The translations under genes were made by a program, and so were the position numbers. The notes beneath the pieces are model-generated. The model was not told the origin of the DNA. It saw only the letters and a list, made by a program, of their open reading frames with translations, and ran no database searches. Shown in pieces: positions 1 to 9,955 of a stretch of DNA of 64,000 bases. How positions within the stretch are numbered: the stretch's first letter is position 1; every line of letters starts with the position of its first letter. Source of the DNA: Saururus chinensis (Eukaryota; Streptophyta; Magnoliopsida; Piperales; Saururaceae); the NCBI GenBank assembly GCA_035235625.1, contig CP141148.1, positions 7,435,001-7,499,000 on the forward strand, given 5' to 3'.

Positions 1-601
1 CTGTGTGTGGGCGAAATCAATTGCACGGGTGATTTTCGCTTCCGTGGGAAATTTTCATGCGTGGGCAAAATTCACCTACGCTTATTAACCAGCTCCTCCC
101 CTCCCATTTTCTCCTCCCCTCCCATTTCTCCTCAACTTCCACACTCTGTGGCCGACCACTTCTTGAGGAGTATTAGCGACACTTTTCAAAGCATCACTAA
201 TAATTTTTATTTTTTATAATTTTTTATTTTTTATTAGAGATGCTTATATAAGTGTCGCTAATAACTATATTTTATTTTTTAATTTCATAAAATTAATAAT
301 CGATAAAAAAATTAACGCATACGGAACGTCGCTAATAATAAATATTAGCAACATAAGTTAGTATGTGTCGTTAATAATGTCTTATTTGCGACGTTTATTT
401 ATGTGTCGCAAAAAAACATATGTCACTAATATTGCACTATTAGCGACGTTTTGTGTATACATCGCTAAATAGTAGTTGTGACTATACTTTTTTCAATGCT
501 TATGGCGACGCTTTGTATGCGTCGCTAATAGTCATTATTGATGCATACAAAACTATTAGTGACACATAAATGCATTGCTAATAGTTTTTTTTGTTGTAGT
601 G
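1..601. mobile_element. CACTA (En/Spm-like) transposon, right end, cut by window start
   Basis: The segment ends in TTGTTGTAGTG at 591-601, the reverse complement of the CACTACAACAA-type terminus used by plant CACTA transposons. Before it lies a dense array of subterminal motifs in both orientations of the form TATTAGCGACG / CGTCGCTAATA, the usual transposase-binding architecture of this superfamily. The left part, about 1-170, is a less AT-rich stretch with C-rich runs near 92-135. The left end lies outside the window. No transposase coding sequence is visible, so this is probably a non-autonomous copy. It belongs to the same broad family as the element at 49,154. Confidence 0.75.
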
Positions 602-1610
602 GCTATTTGACAGTGTCATAGCACATGGTGGCTTACCGTTGATTATCAATTTTGTTCAGCTTAATGGTTCCCAAATTCCCATAGAAAGCCATATGTGCTT
701 CACGTCCATGAGAGGTTACATGTGTAACATCGGGATGCTAATATAGTTGCACTTTATAATATTCCATGTTACTGGATTAAATCTTCTTCCTCTTCCTCCT
801 TGCTGAAAAAAGTTTAAATATGAGCAAGTGAGAGTGTGAGCCCGGGCATTATGAGGATCCGATGGTGGAGGGGGCACAAAACTAATTTGCCTCCTAAGTA
901 ATGTCAGTTCCTGGATTTCGATCTAATAACCGATGATGTCTAGGCTCACTCGAGCTCATCCAACCGCGACTTTCTCTAAAATAGAGTAATGAAGAAAATT
1001 TTAAACAAGGAAAAGTTTAATGTGGTAGGGCTCACATGGCTAGACTAAGAAAATCTAGTATCTTCAAGCGTGGCAAGCTGGGCTCGATGGTGACATGGTG
1101 AGAAGAATTTTTCATGCTCCCCGCTCACTATGAGCCCAATGTAAGAAACGCTTAGGTAGAGTTAATATTTAGGATCAACAGCTCACACGCTAGCACATGT
1201 TAGCATCAACATCACATACGCTAATGTACACTAGTGTGTGCGCCATCGATTTCACGGGTGAACGTGTCCTAAGTGTTCCTTAACTAGTGGGGTCAATTGT
1301 ATACATATATTCTATAATATTGATCTTACTTATTAATGTTGTGTTTTAATTTATTTTCTAACATAATGTTCAATTTTAATATATAAATTAAATACTACTA
1401 AATATGTAGTAAACACACTAAGTGATATATAGCGTAATACTTAAAAAAACTACTATCTACTAATAATTTGAAACTTACAAAACCAAAATCATATATACAA
1501 AGTAGATATACATCAATTATAACTTGATGCTTACAAAGCCATCGGTCTTAATTGGATAGTGATATTCCGACAACAAAAACAGATAAGATGGCGGGCAACG
1601 AGTTCAATGT
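602..1610. other. Intergenic upstream region of the NLR gene
   Basis: No coding sequence or recognisable transposon was found in this kilobase. Composition is mixed to about 1250 and strongly AT-rich from about 1300 to 1500. It should contain the distal promoter of the NLR gene. Confidence 0.5.
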
Positions 1611-1618
1611 TATAAATG
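1611..1618 (+). promoter_or_regulatory. Candidate TATA box of the NLR gene
   Basis: TATAAATG lies 150 bases upstream of the chosen start codon. That fits a transcription start near 1640 and a 5' leader of about 120 bases. A W-box core (AGTCAA at 1669-1674, TTGACT on the minus strand), the site bound by WRKY factors, follows within the leader. Both are short motifs and could occur by chance. Confidence 0.35.
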
Positions 1619-1760
1619 CAAGTCATTCCTGTGAACGTACCCTGCACCTGCGGAGAAAGATGAAAGCAAGTCAACGGAAGTTGTTGGATACAAGCCCTTG
1701 AAGCATTTTGTAAAGCTACTGTTTTTGCCTGCTCGCTTGTCAAAAAAAAATTCTCTAAAA

Positions 1761-4700
1761 ATGGCAGATGCCTTCTTTTCGTTTGCACTTGAAAATCTTG
1801 CCCACCTTGCTACTGATGAGGTGGAAATGCTGAGAGGCACCAAGGAAGAGGTCAATAAGCTTACGGATACACTTTCTCACATTAAAGCCTCTTTACATGA
1901 TGCTGAGATAAGGCAGTTCAAAGACAAAACTGTGCAGAAATGGCTCAATAAGCTCAGATATGTGGCGTACGAAGTGGACGATGTGCTTGATGAGTGGGAG
2001 GTAAAATCTCACCTGCTCAGCACCAACAACACTGGTTCTAGCAGTCTGGTATGGAATTTCTTTACCCAATGGAATTGTTTTCAGCAACTTGCTCTGCACC
2101 ATAATATTGGTAAGAAAATGAAGAACATAAATAAAAAGTTGGATCTAATTGCAAACGAGAAAAATAGGTTCAATTTTCAACAAAATACTACAGGATTTGA
2201 GATGGGAAATTCTAGAACGACATCATCTTGTGTAGATACCTCAGAGGTATTTGGAAGAGAAGATGAAAAAAACAAGATAAAAAGTATGCTCCTTAGTGAA
2301 GGTAGTTCTAAGCCATCAGACATCCCTGTCATATCGATAGTTGGAATGGGGGGGTATGGAAAGACAACCCTTGCCCAATTTGTATTTAACGAAGATGAAG
2401 TAAAGCACCACTTTCAGGAACTGATTTGGGTGTGTATTTCTGATGAATTTGATGTTGCAAAAATAGTTAAGCAGATTATTGAGGCCATTGAAAAGAAACC
2501 TCCTGCTGCAATAGGGTTGGAGGCCTTATCTAAACTTTTATGGGACAACCTAATAAACAAAAGATTTCTACTTGTTTTAGATGATGTGTGGAACGAGAAC
2601 TATGAAAAATGGGGAAATCTAGTAAATATTCTTAAGAAATGTGGGGCAAATGGGAGCAGGATACTGGTCACCACCCGTAGTGAAAGGGTTGCCCGTATTA
2701 TGGCTAGCTCGTATAATCACAAATTGGACCCTTTATCCTTTGAAGATTGCTGGTCAGTTTTTAGGAAAATTGCCTTTCAAGGCATACATGAAAGTGAGTT
2801 TTCAGAGTTGATGAATATAGGGAAAGAAATTGTGGCAAAATGCAAAGGGACACCTTTAGCTATAAAAACTGTTGCAGGTGCTTTGAGGATTGCAACAACA
2901 AGGAGCGACTGGGAGAATGCCCTTAAAGCTGAAATCTGGGATTGGCCCGAAGAAGGCATTTTACCTGCTTTATTATTGAGCTATTATCATTTGTCCCCAC
3001 AACTAAAGCGGTGCTTTCAATACTGCTCTATATTTCCAAAAGACTATGTAATAGAAAAGGAAGAGTTAGTAAATATGTGGGTGGCTCAAGGTTATATTAC
3101 ACATGATGGGAGCAAGGAAATGGAGGACATAGGCAAAGAGTACTTTATGGAGCTCCTAGGCCGTTCACTCCTTCAAGAGCCACAAAGAGATGATGTAGGG
3201 AACATTACTGTGTGCAAGATGCATGATATGGTCCATGATCTTGCACAATTTGTGTCAAATGGAGAATCCACTTTTATTGATGGTTCAAAAGATAATTCAA
3301 TTTTCAATAGTAAAAAACTTCGTCACTGCACATGGATTGGCAAAGGATTTGATGAAAAAAATTCAATTGGTTTTAAAAACCTACGTACACTTGTGGCAAC
3401 CTTTGATTATGATCTTAAGGATAATTCTCATGTTTCTAATCGGCCACTTGAACAACTACAATGCATCAGAGTGTTGAGCTTATGTCGAATGAGCAACTTG
3501 AAATTGCTTGAATCAATTGGTAATTTAGTGCATCTAAGATATCTCGACTTGTCTTGGACAAGAATTGAGGAATTGCCGGAGTCCATTGGGAAATTGTGGA
3601 ATCTGAGATATCTAAACTTGAGAAATACAGGAGTAAAAAAAATTCCAGAATCATTTGGGGGGTTAGGCAATCTGAGGTATCTCAATTTGAAGGGGGCTTA
3701 TATAGATAAATTACCAGAATCTATAACTGATCTACGTCATATACAGCTCTTGGATCTGAATTATTGTCAAGACCTTTGTAAATTACCAGGTGGAATCCAG
3801 AAAATGACCAGCTTGAAACGACTTAAAATTGATGGTACATATGAGTTGAAGACATTGCCAGCAGGAATAGGGAAATTAACTTCCCTGGAGAGGTTGGACA
3901 AATTGATTTTGACACAAGGACAATGCAACCTGAGTGAGTTGAGAGATCTCAACCAACTCCAAGGGAGTCTTTCCATAGTGAACTTGGAGGCAGGAAGCAG
4001 AGACAAGGCTGTCAATGCTAAACTTGAGAATAAAAGGTTCCTCCAACAACTACAACTAAGTTGGTCATCGACACGGGAAGAAGAGCCCAGCAAAGCAGAG
4101 GGTGTCCTGGAAGCTCTCCAACCCCATTACAGTCTCCAAGAGCTTTCAATTTTCAACTATCAAGGCTTAAAATTTCCAAGCTGGGTGGGGAAGAAGACTT
4201 TCTCCGGTCTGGTCACACTCAAATTTTATGGATGTCCAAACTGTAAGGAATTGCCAGCTTTAGGCAACCTGCCACAACTTTGTGATCTTACAATAGACAA
4301 TATGCCGAATGTGAGAAAAGTGGGCAGCGAGTTCTTCAGGTCCAAGAATGGGTTTCCTAAATTGGAGACCCTGGAGTTAAGGAATATGGAGAACTGGGAA
4401 GAGTGGGATTCATCATTGCTGACTAGTACAGGAGGAGAACTGGGACGGATGCCCAGTCTCTGCTGGTTGAAGATCTACAATTGTGCCAAGTTAAAAGCAT
4501 TACCCCCCATTTTTTCTGAAGCACTCAGACAAGTAGAGATTGGGAGTTTTGAGAAGCTGGGTGGGTTGGAATCGATCTCACCGAGTGTGAGGAAGCTTGT
4601 TATGTCACGTTGTCCAGCTGGGTTGATCAATAAATTACCCAGCCTCCCGAAGCTTGAAGATTTGAGAATTGTTGAGGTGACGACGGAGCTCTCTTGCGAT

Positions 4701-5333
4701 CTACTTCGATTCAGTGGGTTGAAAACTCTGAAAATTTCATGTTGCTCAGAATTGAGGTCTATTCCAGAGGAGTTCATGAATTCCTTGAAGGTACTGCAGG
4801 AACTGCGCATCCGTAGTTGTCCACGCTTAGATGGAAGCTCCAAGATGGGAATAGTGGCACATATGCCCTGTCTCCGCAGGTTGGAAATATGGCATTGTGA
4901 AAATCTAAAAGGGTTACCCTGCATTGTTTCAGAAGCACTCAAAGAGGTTGAGATTTGGGAATGTCCGAAATTGAGTGAGGTGGAATTCATCCTGCCGAGC
5001 ACTGAGATAATGTTTCTTCCAGCGAAGTTGCTCCGTAAATTACCGAGCCTCCCAATGCTTAACTATTTAGAAATTGAGGACGATGATGAGATGATGGAGC
5101 TCCCCAGCAATCTAATAAGATTCACTGAGCTGCAAACTCTGATAATTAGGCTCTGCCTGAATTTGAGGTCGCTTCCAGAGGAGATGAGCTCCTTGAAAAA
5201 ATTGCGGGAACTGGTAATCTCTGATTGTCCTGATCTAAAAGAGAGTTGCAAGATGGGAGGGGAGCAGTGGTCCAAGATTGCCCACATCCCTCACATTGAA
5301 ATTAATGGTGAGATAATTCAAGACCATGAGTGA
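1761..5333 (+). CDS. CC-NB-ARC-LRR (CNL) disease-resistance protein, RGA-like, 1190 aa
   Basis: An intracellular immune receptor of the RGA-like CNL class, uninterrupted in one exon. An in-frame ATG exists 63 bases upstream, but MADAFFSF at 1761 matches the usual family N-terminus. Order: Rx-type coiled coil (1-130) with the EDVID-like EVDDVLDEW at 71-79; P-loop GMGGYGKTT 195-203; kinase-2 LLVLDDVW 270-277; RNBS-B GSRILVTTR 298-306; GLPL motif in the variant GTPLA 363-367; RNBS-D from 415; MHD 487-489; then LRRs from about 540 to the end. All nucleotide-binding motifs are present, so I expect a competent switch domain. Family knowledge: ADP/ATP exchange at NB-ARC controls signalling and the LRRs shape recognition. 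The C-terminal LRRs contain an exact 414-bp in-frame block duplication (residues 897-1034 and 1035-1172). The pathogen recognised cannot be told. A truncated relative lies 4 kb downstream. Confidence 0.95.
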   Translation: MADAFFSFALENLAHLATDEVEMLRGTKEEVNKLTDTLSHIKASLHDAEIRQFKDKTVQKWLNKLRYVAYEVDDVLDEWEVKSHLLSTNNTGSSSLVWNFFTQWNCFQQLALHHNIGKKMKNINKKLDLIANEKNRFNFQQNTTGFEMGNSRTTSSCVDTSEVFGREDEKNKIKSMLLSEGSSKPSDIPVISIVGMGGYGKTTLAQFVFNEDEVKHHFQELIWVCISDEFDVAKIVKQIIEAIEKKPPAAIGLEALSKLLWDNLINKRFLLVLDDVWNENYEKWGNLVNILKKCGANGSRILVTTRSERVARIMASSYNHKLDPLSFEDCWSVFRKIAFQGIHESEFSELMNIGKEIVAKCKGTPLAIKTVAGALRIATTRSDWENALKAEIWDWPEEGILPALLLSYYHLSPQLKRCFQYCSIFPKDYVIEKEELVNMWVAQGYITHDGSKEMEDIGKEYFMELLGRSLLQEPQRDDVGNITVCKMHDMVHDLAQFVSNGESTFIDGSKDNSIFNSKKLRHCTWIGKGFDEKNSIGFKNLRTLVATFDYDLKDNSHVSNRPLEQLQCIRVLSLCRMSNLKLLESIGNLVHLRYLDLSWTRIEELPESIGKLWNLRYLNLRNTGVKKIPESFGGLGNLRYLNLKGAYIDKLPESITDLRHIQLLDLNYCQDLCKLPGGIQKMTSLKRLKIDGTYELKTLPAGIGKLTSLERLDKLILTQGQCNLSELRDLNQLQGSLSIVNLEAGSRDKAVNAKLENKRFLQQLQLSWSSTREEEPSKAEGVLEALQPHYSLQELSIFNYQGLKFPSWVGKKTFSGLVTLKFYGCPNCKELPALGNLPQLCDLTIDNMPNVRKVGSEFFRSKNGFPKLETLELRNMENWEEWDSSLLTSTGGELGRMPSLCWLKIYNCAKLKALPPIFSEALRQVEIGSFEKLGGLESISPSVRKLVMSRCPAGLINKLPSLPKLEDLRIVEVTTELSCDLLRFSGLKTLKISCCSELRSIPEEFMNSLKVLQELRIRSCPRLDGSSKMGIVAHMPCLRRLEIWHCENLKGLPCIVSEALKEVEIWECPKLSEVEFILPSTEIMFLPAKLLRKLPSLPMLNYLEIEDDDEMMELPSNLIRFTELQTLIIRLCLNLRSLPEEMSSLKKLRELVISDCPDLKESCKMGGEQWSKIAHIPHIEINGEIIQDHE

Positions 5334-5348
5334 AAAAGTTTGCATCAT

Positions 5349-5457
5349 GTAAGTGGCTTCTCCTTTTCCTCTTTCTCAATTCTAAGTATAAAAGCACATA
5401 ATTAACTTCCTCTTTCGTGTTTGAGTCTAGCAGCTGGCTTTTTCTGATTTTTTGCAG
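5349..5457 (+). other. Putative intron in the NLR 3' UTR
   Basis: Fifteen bases after the stop codon the sequence ATGTAAGTGG has a near-consensus splice donor at 5349. A pyrimidine-rich tract ending in TTTTTTGCAG gives an acceptor at 5457, making a 109-bp intron. The donor context is repeated after the end of the downstream NLR fragment (donor at 9835). This supports a family feature rather than chance. There is no transcript evidence. Confidence 0.45.
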
Positions 5458-5737
5458 AACAACTTTGTTGGCTTTTTACCGATCACATTTGTCATATTAT
5501 TCTCCTGCAAGCCAACTGCATAGAGGCTTTTGTACTTTTTGCAGCATTTCTTGTTATCTTTTTTACTATTTGCATTTATCCCTGGAGGTAGTATTTTCTT
5601 TGGCAAAATGTCAGCTCTCATACCAGAGACTGCACTTGTTTTCCAGATACAGTATCTTATGGTTTCTGTGTATTGTATACTCAGAACGGGGAGAATTTTG
5701 AGATGTTTGGAAATTTTAGATTTTATTGTTTTCAGGT

Positions 5738-6110
5738 TTGCAGGATGGAGTCAGTATACAGGAGATGGTTTTACGATGGTGCTCGGCATTGCAAAATGGC
5801 AGGTAGTCGGTGGTTACAGTCTTTTGGATCTCGTTGCTTTCCTGTAATTCAAATTGGATTTTGGGGTGTTTGGGGGTCTGATTTTTGTGATTTTATCTGG
5901 AAGAGTTCCAGTGAGCGCTGCACCCAGGAGGACGTCCAAGTGCGCCACCAACAATTTGTTGTTGCCATTGGCGACCAGATCATAAGAACTGAGAGGTCCA
6001 TGAAGGATCTGGTTCTTAAGGATGGCAGCAGGCAAGAACTTTCATGGGGCCGATTAGATGAGGGAGAATGAGATGAGCTTGCTTTGCTTGGGTGGGGATG
6101 CAGTTGCAGA
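5738..6110 (+). pseudogene. Fragment of a syntaxin/t-SNARE-like (syntaxin-6 N-terminal-domain type) gene
   Basis: One frame carries RMESVYRRW near 5745 and, further on, RHQQFVVAIGDQI near 5940-5980, followed by LSWGRLDEGE. These resemble the plant proteins annotated as syntaxin/t-SNARE family, which start with a syntaxin-6-type N-terminal helical domain. There the corresponding segments read roughly RMESTYRTW and RHRQFVVAIxDQI. Between them the sequence no longer looks like the family, and a stop follows DEGE near 6070, directly before the residual DELAL. No SNARE helix or membrane anchor follows. I read it as a captured or retroposed gene fragment lying in or just after the NLR 3' UTR. The assignment is by memory of the family. 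Confidence 0.5.
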
Positions 6111-6170
6111 CTGTTCTTCAAAGGGTTTGCTGCATTCAGTTGAATTGGGTTGGTAAGTAAATGTTTTATA

Positions 6171-6275
6171 CTCCCTCTGTCCCACATTAATACCTCCATT
6201 TGAGTTTTTCCAAAATGAACTAACTTCACTTCATTTTGGAAAACCAAATGGAGCTATTACTATAGGACAGAGGGA
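6171..6275. mobile_element. Stowaway-type MITE (short foldback)
   Basis: CTCCCTCTGTCC at the left and GGACAGAGGGAG at the right form perfect terminal inverted repeats flanked by TA dinucleotides (6169-6170, 6276-6277). The whole 105 bp is close to one long hairpin. These are the hallmarks of Stowaway elements mobilised by Tc1/mariner transposases. Confidence 0.9.
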
Positions 6276-6402
6276 GTATGTAAATGTCCTCAATATTATC
6301 TTATAAGATTCTACTGACGTGGGTGTTTGTAGTGAGCTGTTACATGGGCATGTGTCTATAAATGTGTTGAATAATTAACTTATATAATATATTTTGAAAA
6401 GA

Positions 6403-7017
6403 TGAAGCTCAAATTAAACCATTAGGAAGAGAGATTTTTATGAAGTTGAAGGTGCTTGGAATGATTTTCAAACTTAGCTGATCATATTCTTTTTTGGCGT
6501 GGGGCATCTTACTTTTGTCTACACTAGTCAAAGTGCATACTGAACGTGGAGTAAAACATCAGCCAAAAAATGTAAGAGGAAATAATGTACCTTACTTTAC
6601 ATTGGCCTTATAAGGTTTCGAAGCTTTGATCTCAAAGTTGGCAGGGCTTTCAGTGCACCTACCTCAAATAGAAGGGTCCAAATAGTCATTGGTGGAAATT
6701 TTTCCATGTGTGAAGCTCAAATTAAACCATTAGGAAGAGAGATTTTTATTAAGTTGAAGGTGCTTGGAATGATTTGCAAACTTAGCTGATCATATTCTTT
6801 TTGGCGTGGGGCATCTTACTTTTGTCTACACTAGTCAAAGTGCATGCTGAACGTGGAGTAAAACATCAGCCAAAAAATGTAAGAGGAAATAACGTACCTT
6901 ACTTAACATTGGCCTTGTAAGGTCTTGAAGCGTTGATCCCAAAGTTGGCAGGGCTTTCATTGGACCTACCTCAAATAGAAGGGTCCAAATAGTCATTGGT
7001 GGAAATTTTTCCTTGTG
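6403..7017. repeat. Tandem dimer, period 308 bp
   Basis: The unit starting TGAAGCTCAAATTAAACC at 6403 starts again at 6711. Both units run through the same landmarks, for example GGCGTGGGGCATCTT and the final GGTGGAAATTTTTCC. Only scattered substitutions separate the two, so the duplication is recent compared with most repeats here. No open reading frame is shared. Confidence 0.9.
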
Positions 7018-8773
7018 CACTCAAAGAGTTGCTAGTAGATATTTTAGCTTCTTCTTCTCATCACTTCTCTATCTCTGTCATAAATGTGGCGCATCCCTGA
7101 TTGTGTGCCCTCTAATGGCATTTCTGAAAGATTAACATCAAATATCATAGAACCAGAATTTTCATGTGATAAAATACTATTTCAATGGCAGTCAAAAGGA
7201 TATTAACATGTACATACGAGAAATCATATATAACACTTTTTACTCTTCCTTCTTTTCTAGAAGCACGGTGTAGAATTACTTGAAATCTAGCCTATTCAAG
7301 TTAAATCCATAATTGCAAATGCAATCTGAAATAGAAGAACTGCTGCTTTAATTTCATATCAAATTAATTTTGGTTGTGAATTCCAAGAAAGAAATCTAAA
7401 TATTTTTGCACATATTTACATGAGCCGGATCTTACTATGCTGCTCAGTCATGTTGTGCCTATATAATTTCAGTATGGTCCATGTTAAGCCGATTATGGCA
7501 GTTAGATTTGATTTCCCAAGAAGCTTTTGGAGATCAGCAAAAACCTATATATTGTGCAACAAGTGTAGAGATTAAATTACTAACAATAGAAAAGAAATTA
7601 GATGTAATATGATAGTCATAAATAAGAAATTAATTAAAATAAATCCAAACAGTTGCTGCTGCAAAACCAAAACTCCTTCTGGGATTATAATTTCTGAGTT
7701 AACATGTCTTTCATTAATGTGATGTCCTCTCTGTAGTGAAAACCTGAAAATCAGTCAAACAGTGTATAAGGACTCTTTTTTCTCAAGGAATTTACAAAAA
7801 GAGTTTCCTAGGTATCTATTGTAAAACAGCATTGAGTGTAAAATCCTTCATTTCAATGATAAGTAGTGTAGCGATGCTACTAAATGCCACGCTGGAACTA
7901 TTAATCAAATGATAAAACTACACTAAACAGGTCTGTTGGATGGTTTTCCAAAATTGGATTGTCTACAAAAAGTGACTCCCCATTTTACCCCTTTAAGCCA
8001 ATAAGACGCAAGTTATCCTGCTACATGAATAGCATGTAGCTACTTCTTTTATTGTTTGTCATGCTCATGTTCTAGAATCTGGGTGCGGATTGTGTAGATT
8101 TAATTGCAAATGCAAACTTTACTGACAGAATTACTACAAGTATCTCATGTTTTTAGTTGCTCGGCTCTAAAATTTTGTTTGTTTATTGCCATGTACAGAC
8201 TGGAAGTAAGTAACAATCACAAATGTCTTTTGGAGTTTTATTTGAATCGTGTGTAATTTAGAAGGACTGGAAACTTCGATCTTCATGTGGACAACAGTTG
8301 TATAATTTTTTCCATTTCTTCTAGTGGAGGTACATCCCAACATTTTTTTAATATGTTTCCCTTTCATGTATTCAATTGAAGGATTGAACATGGCCACTGT
8401 GGAACATGGGCCAGAAGATTGTTTTGTAGTTGTTGTTGGAATAGATTGAACAGGTGTAATCATGTATGCCCATTGGGAATATATTGCTACATTAGACTAC
8501 AGAATTCTGTTCTTTAAGCTGCTTATCTACAGCCACTAGAGGAAGCAAACCATGCTGGATGGCCTCTGTGCTTAGCCATCAAGCCTGCTTTTCTGATTGA
8601 GAATGCAGACGTGGTCTTGCTTATGAACATACATAAAGCAAAATATTCTTTATCTAAATGAGTAATACAAATCAATCTTGCTGAAGTAGTTAGTCATAGC
8701 ATATATGCAATCTGCAGAGGCTCAGGGGTACGAAATACATTTTGGGCTTTGCTTCAAATGTTTAAATTAAATA
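7018..8773. other. Intergenic, nothing recognised
   Basis: AT-rich DNA between the tandem dimer and the next MITE. Short open frames on both strands show no family resemblance. No transposon ends or repeats were seen. Confidence 0.5.
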
Positions 8774-8974
8774 CTCCCTTCATCCTACATTAATGGCTCC
8801 ATTTAACAAAAAAGTTTGTTCCATACAAATAGCTCCATTTTGTTCAATTTAAGTGGTTGAGTACTTAAAAAAGAGTATCATAAGCTTATTTTTCCTTCTC
8901 TTAGATGTGGGTTTCACCATTTAATAAAAACCACCATTTTTTCAAATGTAGCTATTAATATTGGAGGGAAGGAG
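8774..8974. mobile_element. Stowaway-type MITE, 201 bp
   Basis: Starts CTCCCTTCATCC and ends GGAGGGAAGGAG, flanked by TA. The interior (including CTTAGATGTGGGTTTCACC) is shared with the copy at 56,490-56,690 and, in more diverged form, with those at 25,770 and 36,594. These four form one subfamily. Confidence 0.85.
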
Positions 8975-9149
8975 TATGATTCAAGAGAAGTTTTTGAGTG
9001 ATGTTAAGTATGCTAACTTTTCATCAACATTAGTCTTTTGTCCTGCATTCGAGTTCAGAAGTTGAGGGCATGTGTGCAGTTCTGGATATTATTTATCTTT
9101 TCTTTGAGATAGTCCTTGCTGTGAAGTTGTATGGGGGAATGATTTGAAG

Positions 9150-9955
9150 CTGTCTGTGCAACTTGCCACAGCTTCAAGATCTTGACATAGGCATTATGCC
9201 GAAGGTGAGAAGAGTGGGCAGTGAGTTCTTTGGGTCGAAGAATGGGTTTCCTAAACTGGAGTCCTTGAGGATATCGAAGTTGGAGAACTGGGAGGAGTGG
9301 GAATCATCATTGCTGACTACTACAAGAGGAGTGGGACGGATGCCATGTCTCCGCAAACTCACAATCTACGATTGTGTCTGAATAACTCAGACAAGTAGAG
9401 ATTTGGGGTTTAGATTTGGGAATGCCTGAACCTGAGTGAGGTGGGATCCATCCCCCCGACCACTGAGCTCTTGGTACTTCCAGCATAGTGTCAGTAAATT
9501 ACCCAGCCTCACAATGGTTAACCATGTGGAAATTAAAGACGATGAAGAGGTGATGGAGCTCTCCAGCATTCTAATTGGATTCACTGAGCTGCAGACTCTG
9601 AAATTTTTGTGCTGCCCAAATTTGAGATCGTTTCCGGAGGAGATGGACTCCTTGAAGAAACTGCGGGAGCTGGAAATCATATATGGTCCCAATCTAGAAG
9701 AGAGTTGCAAGATGGGAGGGGATCAGTGGTCCAAGATTCCCACATCCCTCAGCATTACAATTAATGATGCGATAATTCAAGACCACATCCCTCGCATTGA
9801 AATTCAATAGCACAAGTGAAGAACTTTGCATCTTGTAAGTGGCTTCTCCTTTTTCTTCTTTCTCAACTCATCTAAAAGCATAAAAGCACAGAACTTCCTC
9901 TTTTGTGTTTGAGCCAAGCAGCTGCATGTGCCCAACTTTTCCTTCCTGTTTCTTT
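9150..9955 (+). pseudogene. Truncated NLR paralogue (LRR 3' end only)
   Basis: From about 9155 the sequence parallels the intact NLR from about 4268 (GNLPQL region) to its stop, and the similarity continues past the stop into the 3' UTR to about 9955. The CC, NB-ARC and first LRRs are absent. The first frame (9163-9381) ends in a stop. A second (9436-9810) carries the last LRRs with MELSSILI, FPEEMDSLKKLREL and SCKMGGDQWSKI. Where the intact gene has two 414-bp LRR blocks this copy has one, joined near 9390-9420. It is the remnant of a tandem NLR duplicate. Confidence 0.9.

Noticed and set aside
1698-1760. Upstream in-frame ATG as NLR start
   Set aside because: It adds 21 residues not found in the family; the ATG at 1761 starts the normal MADA-type N-terminus.
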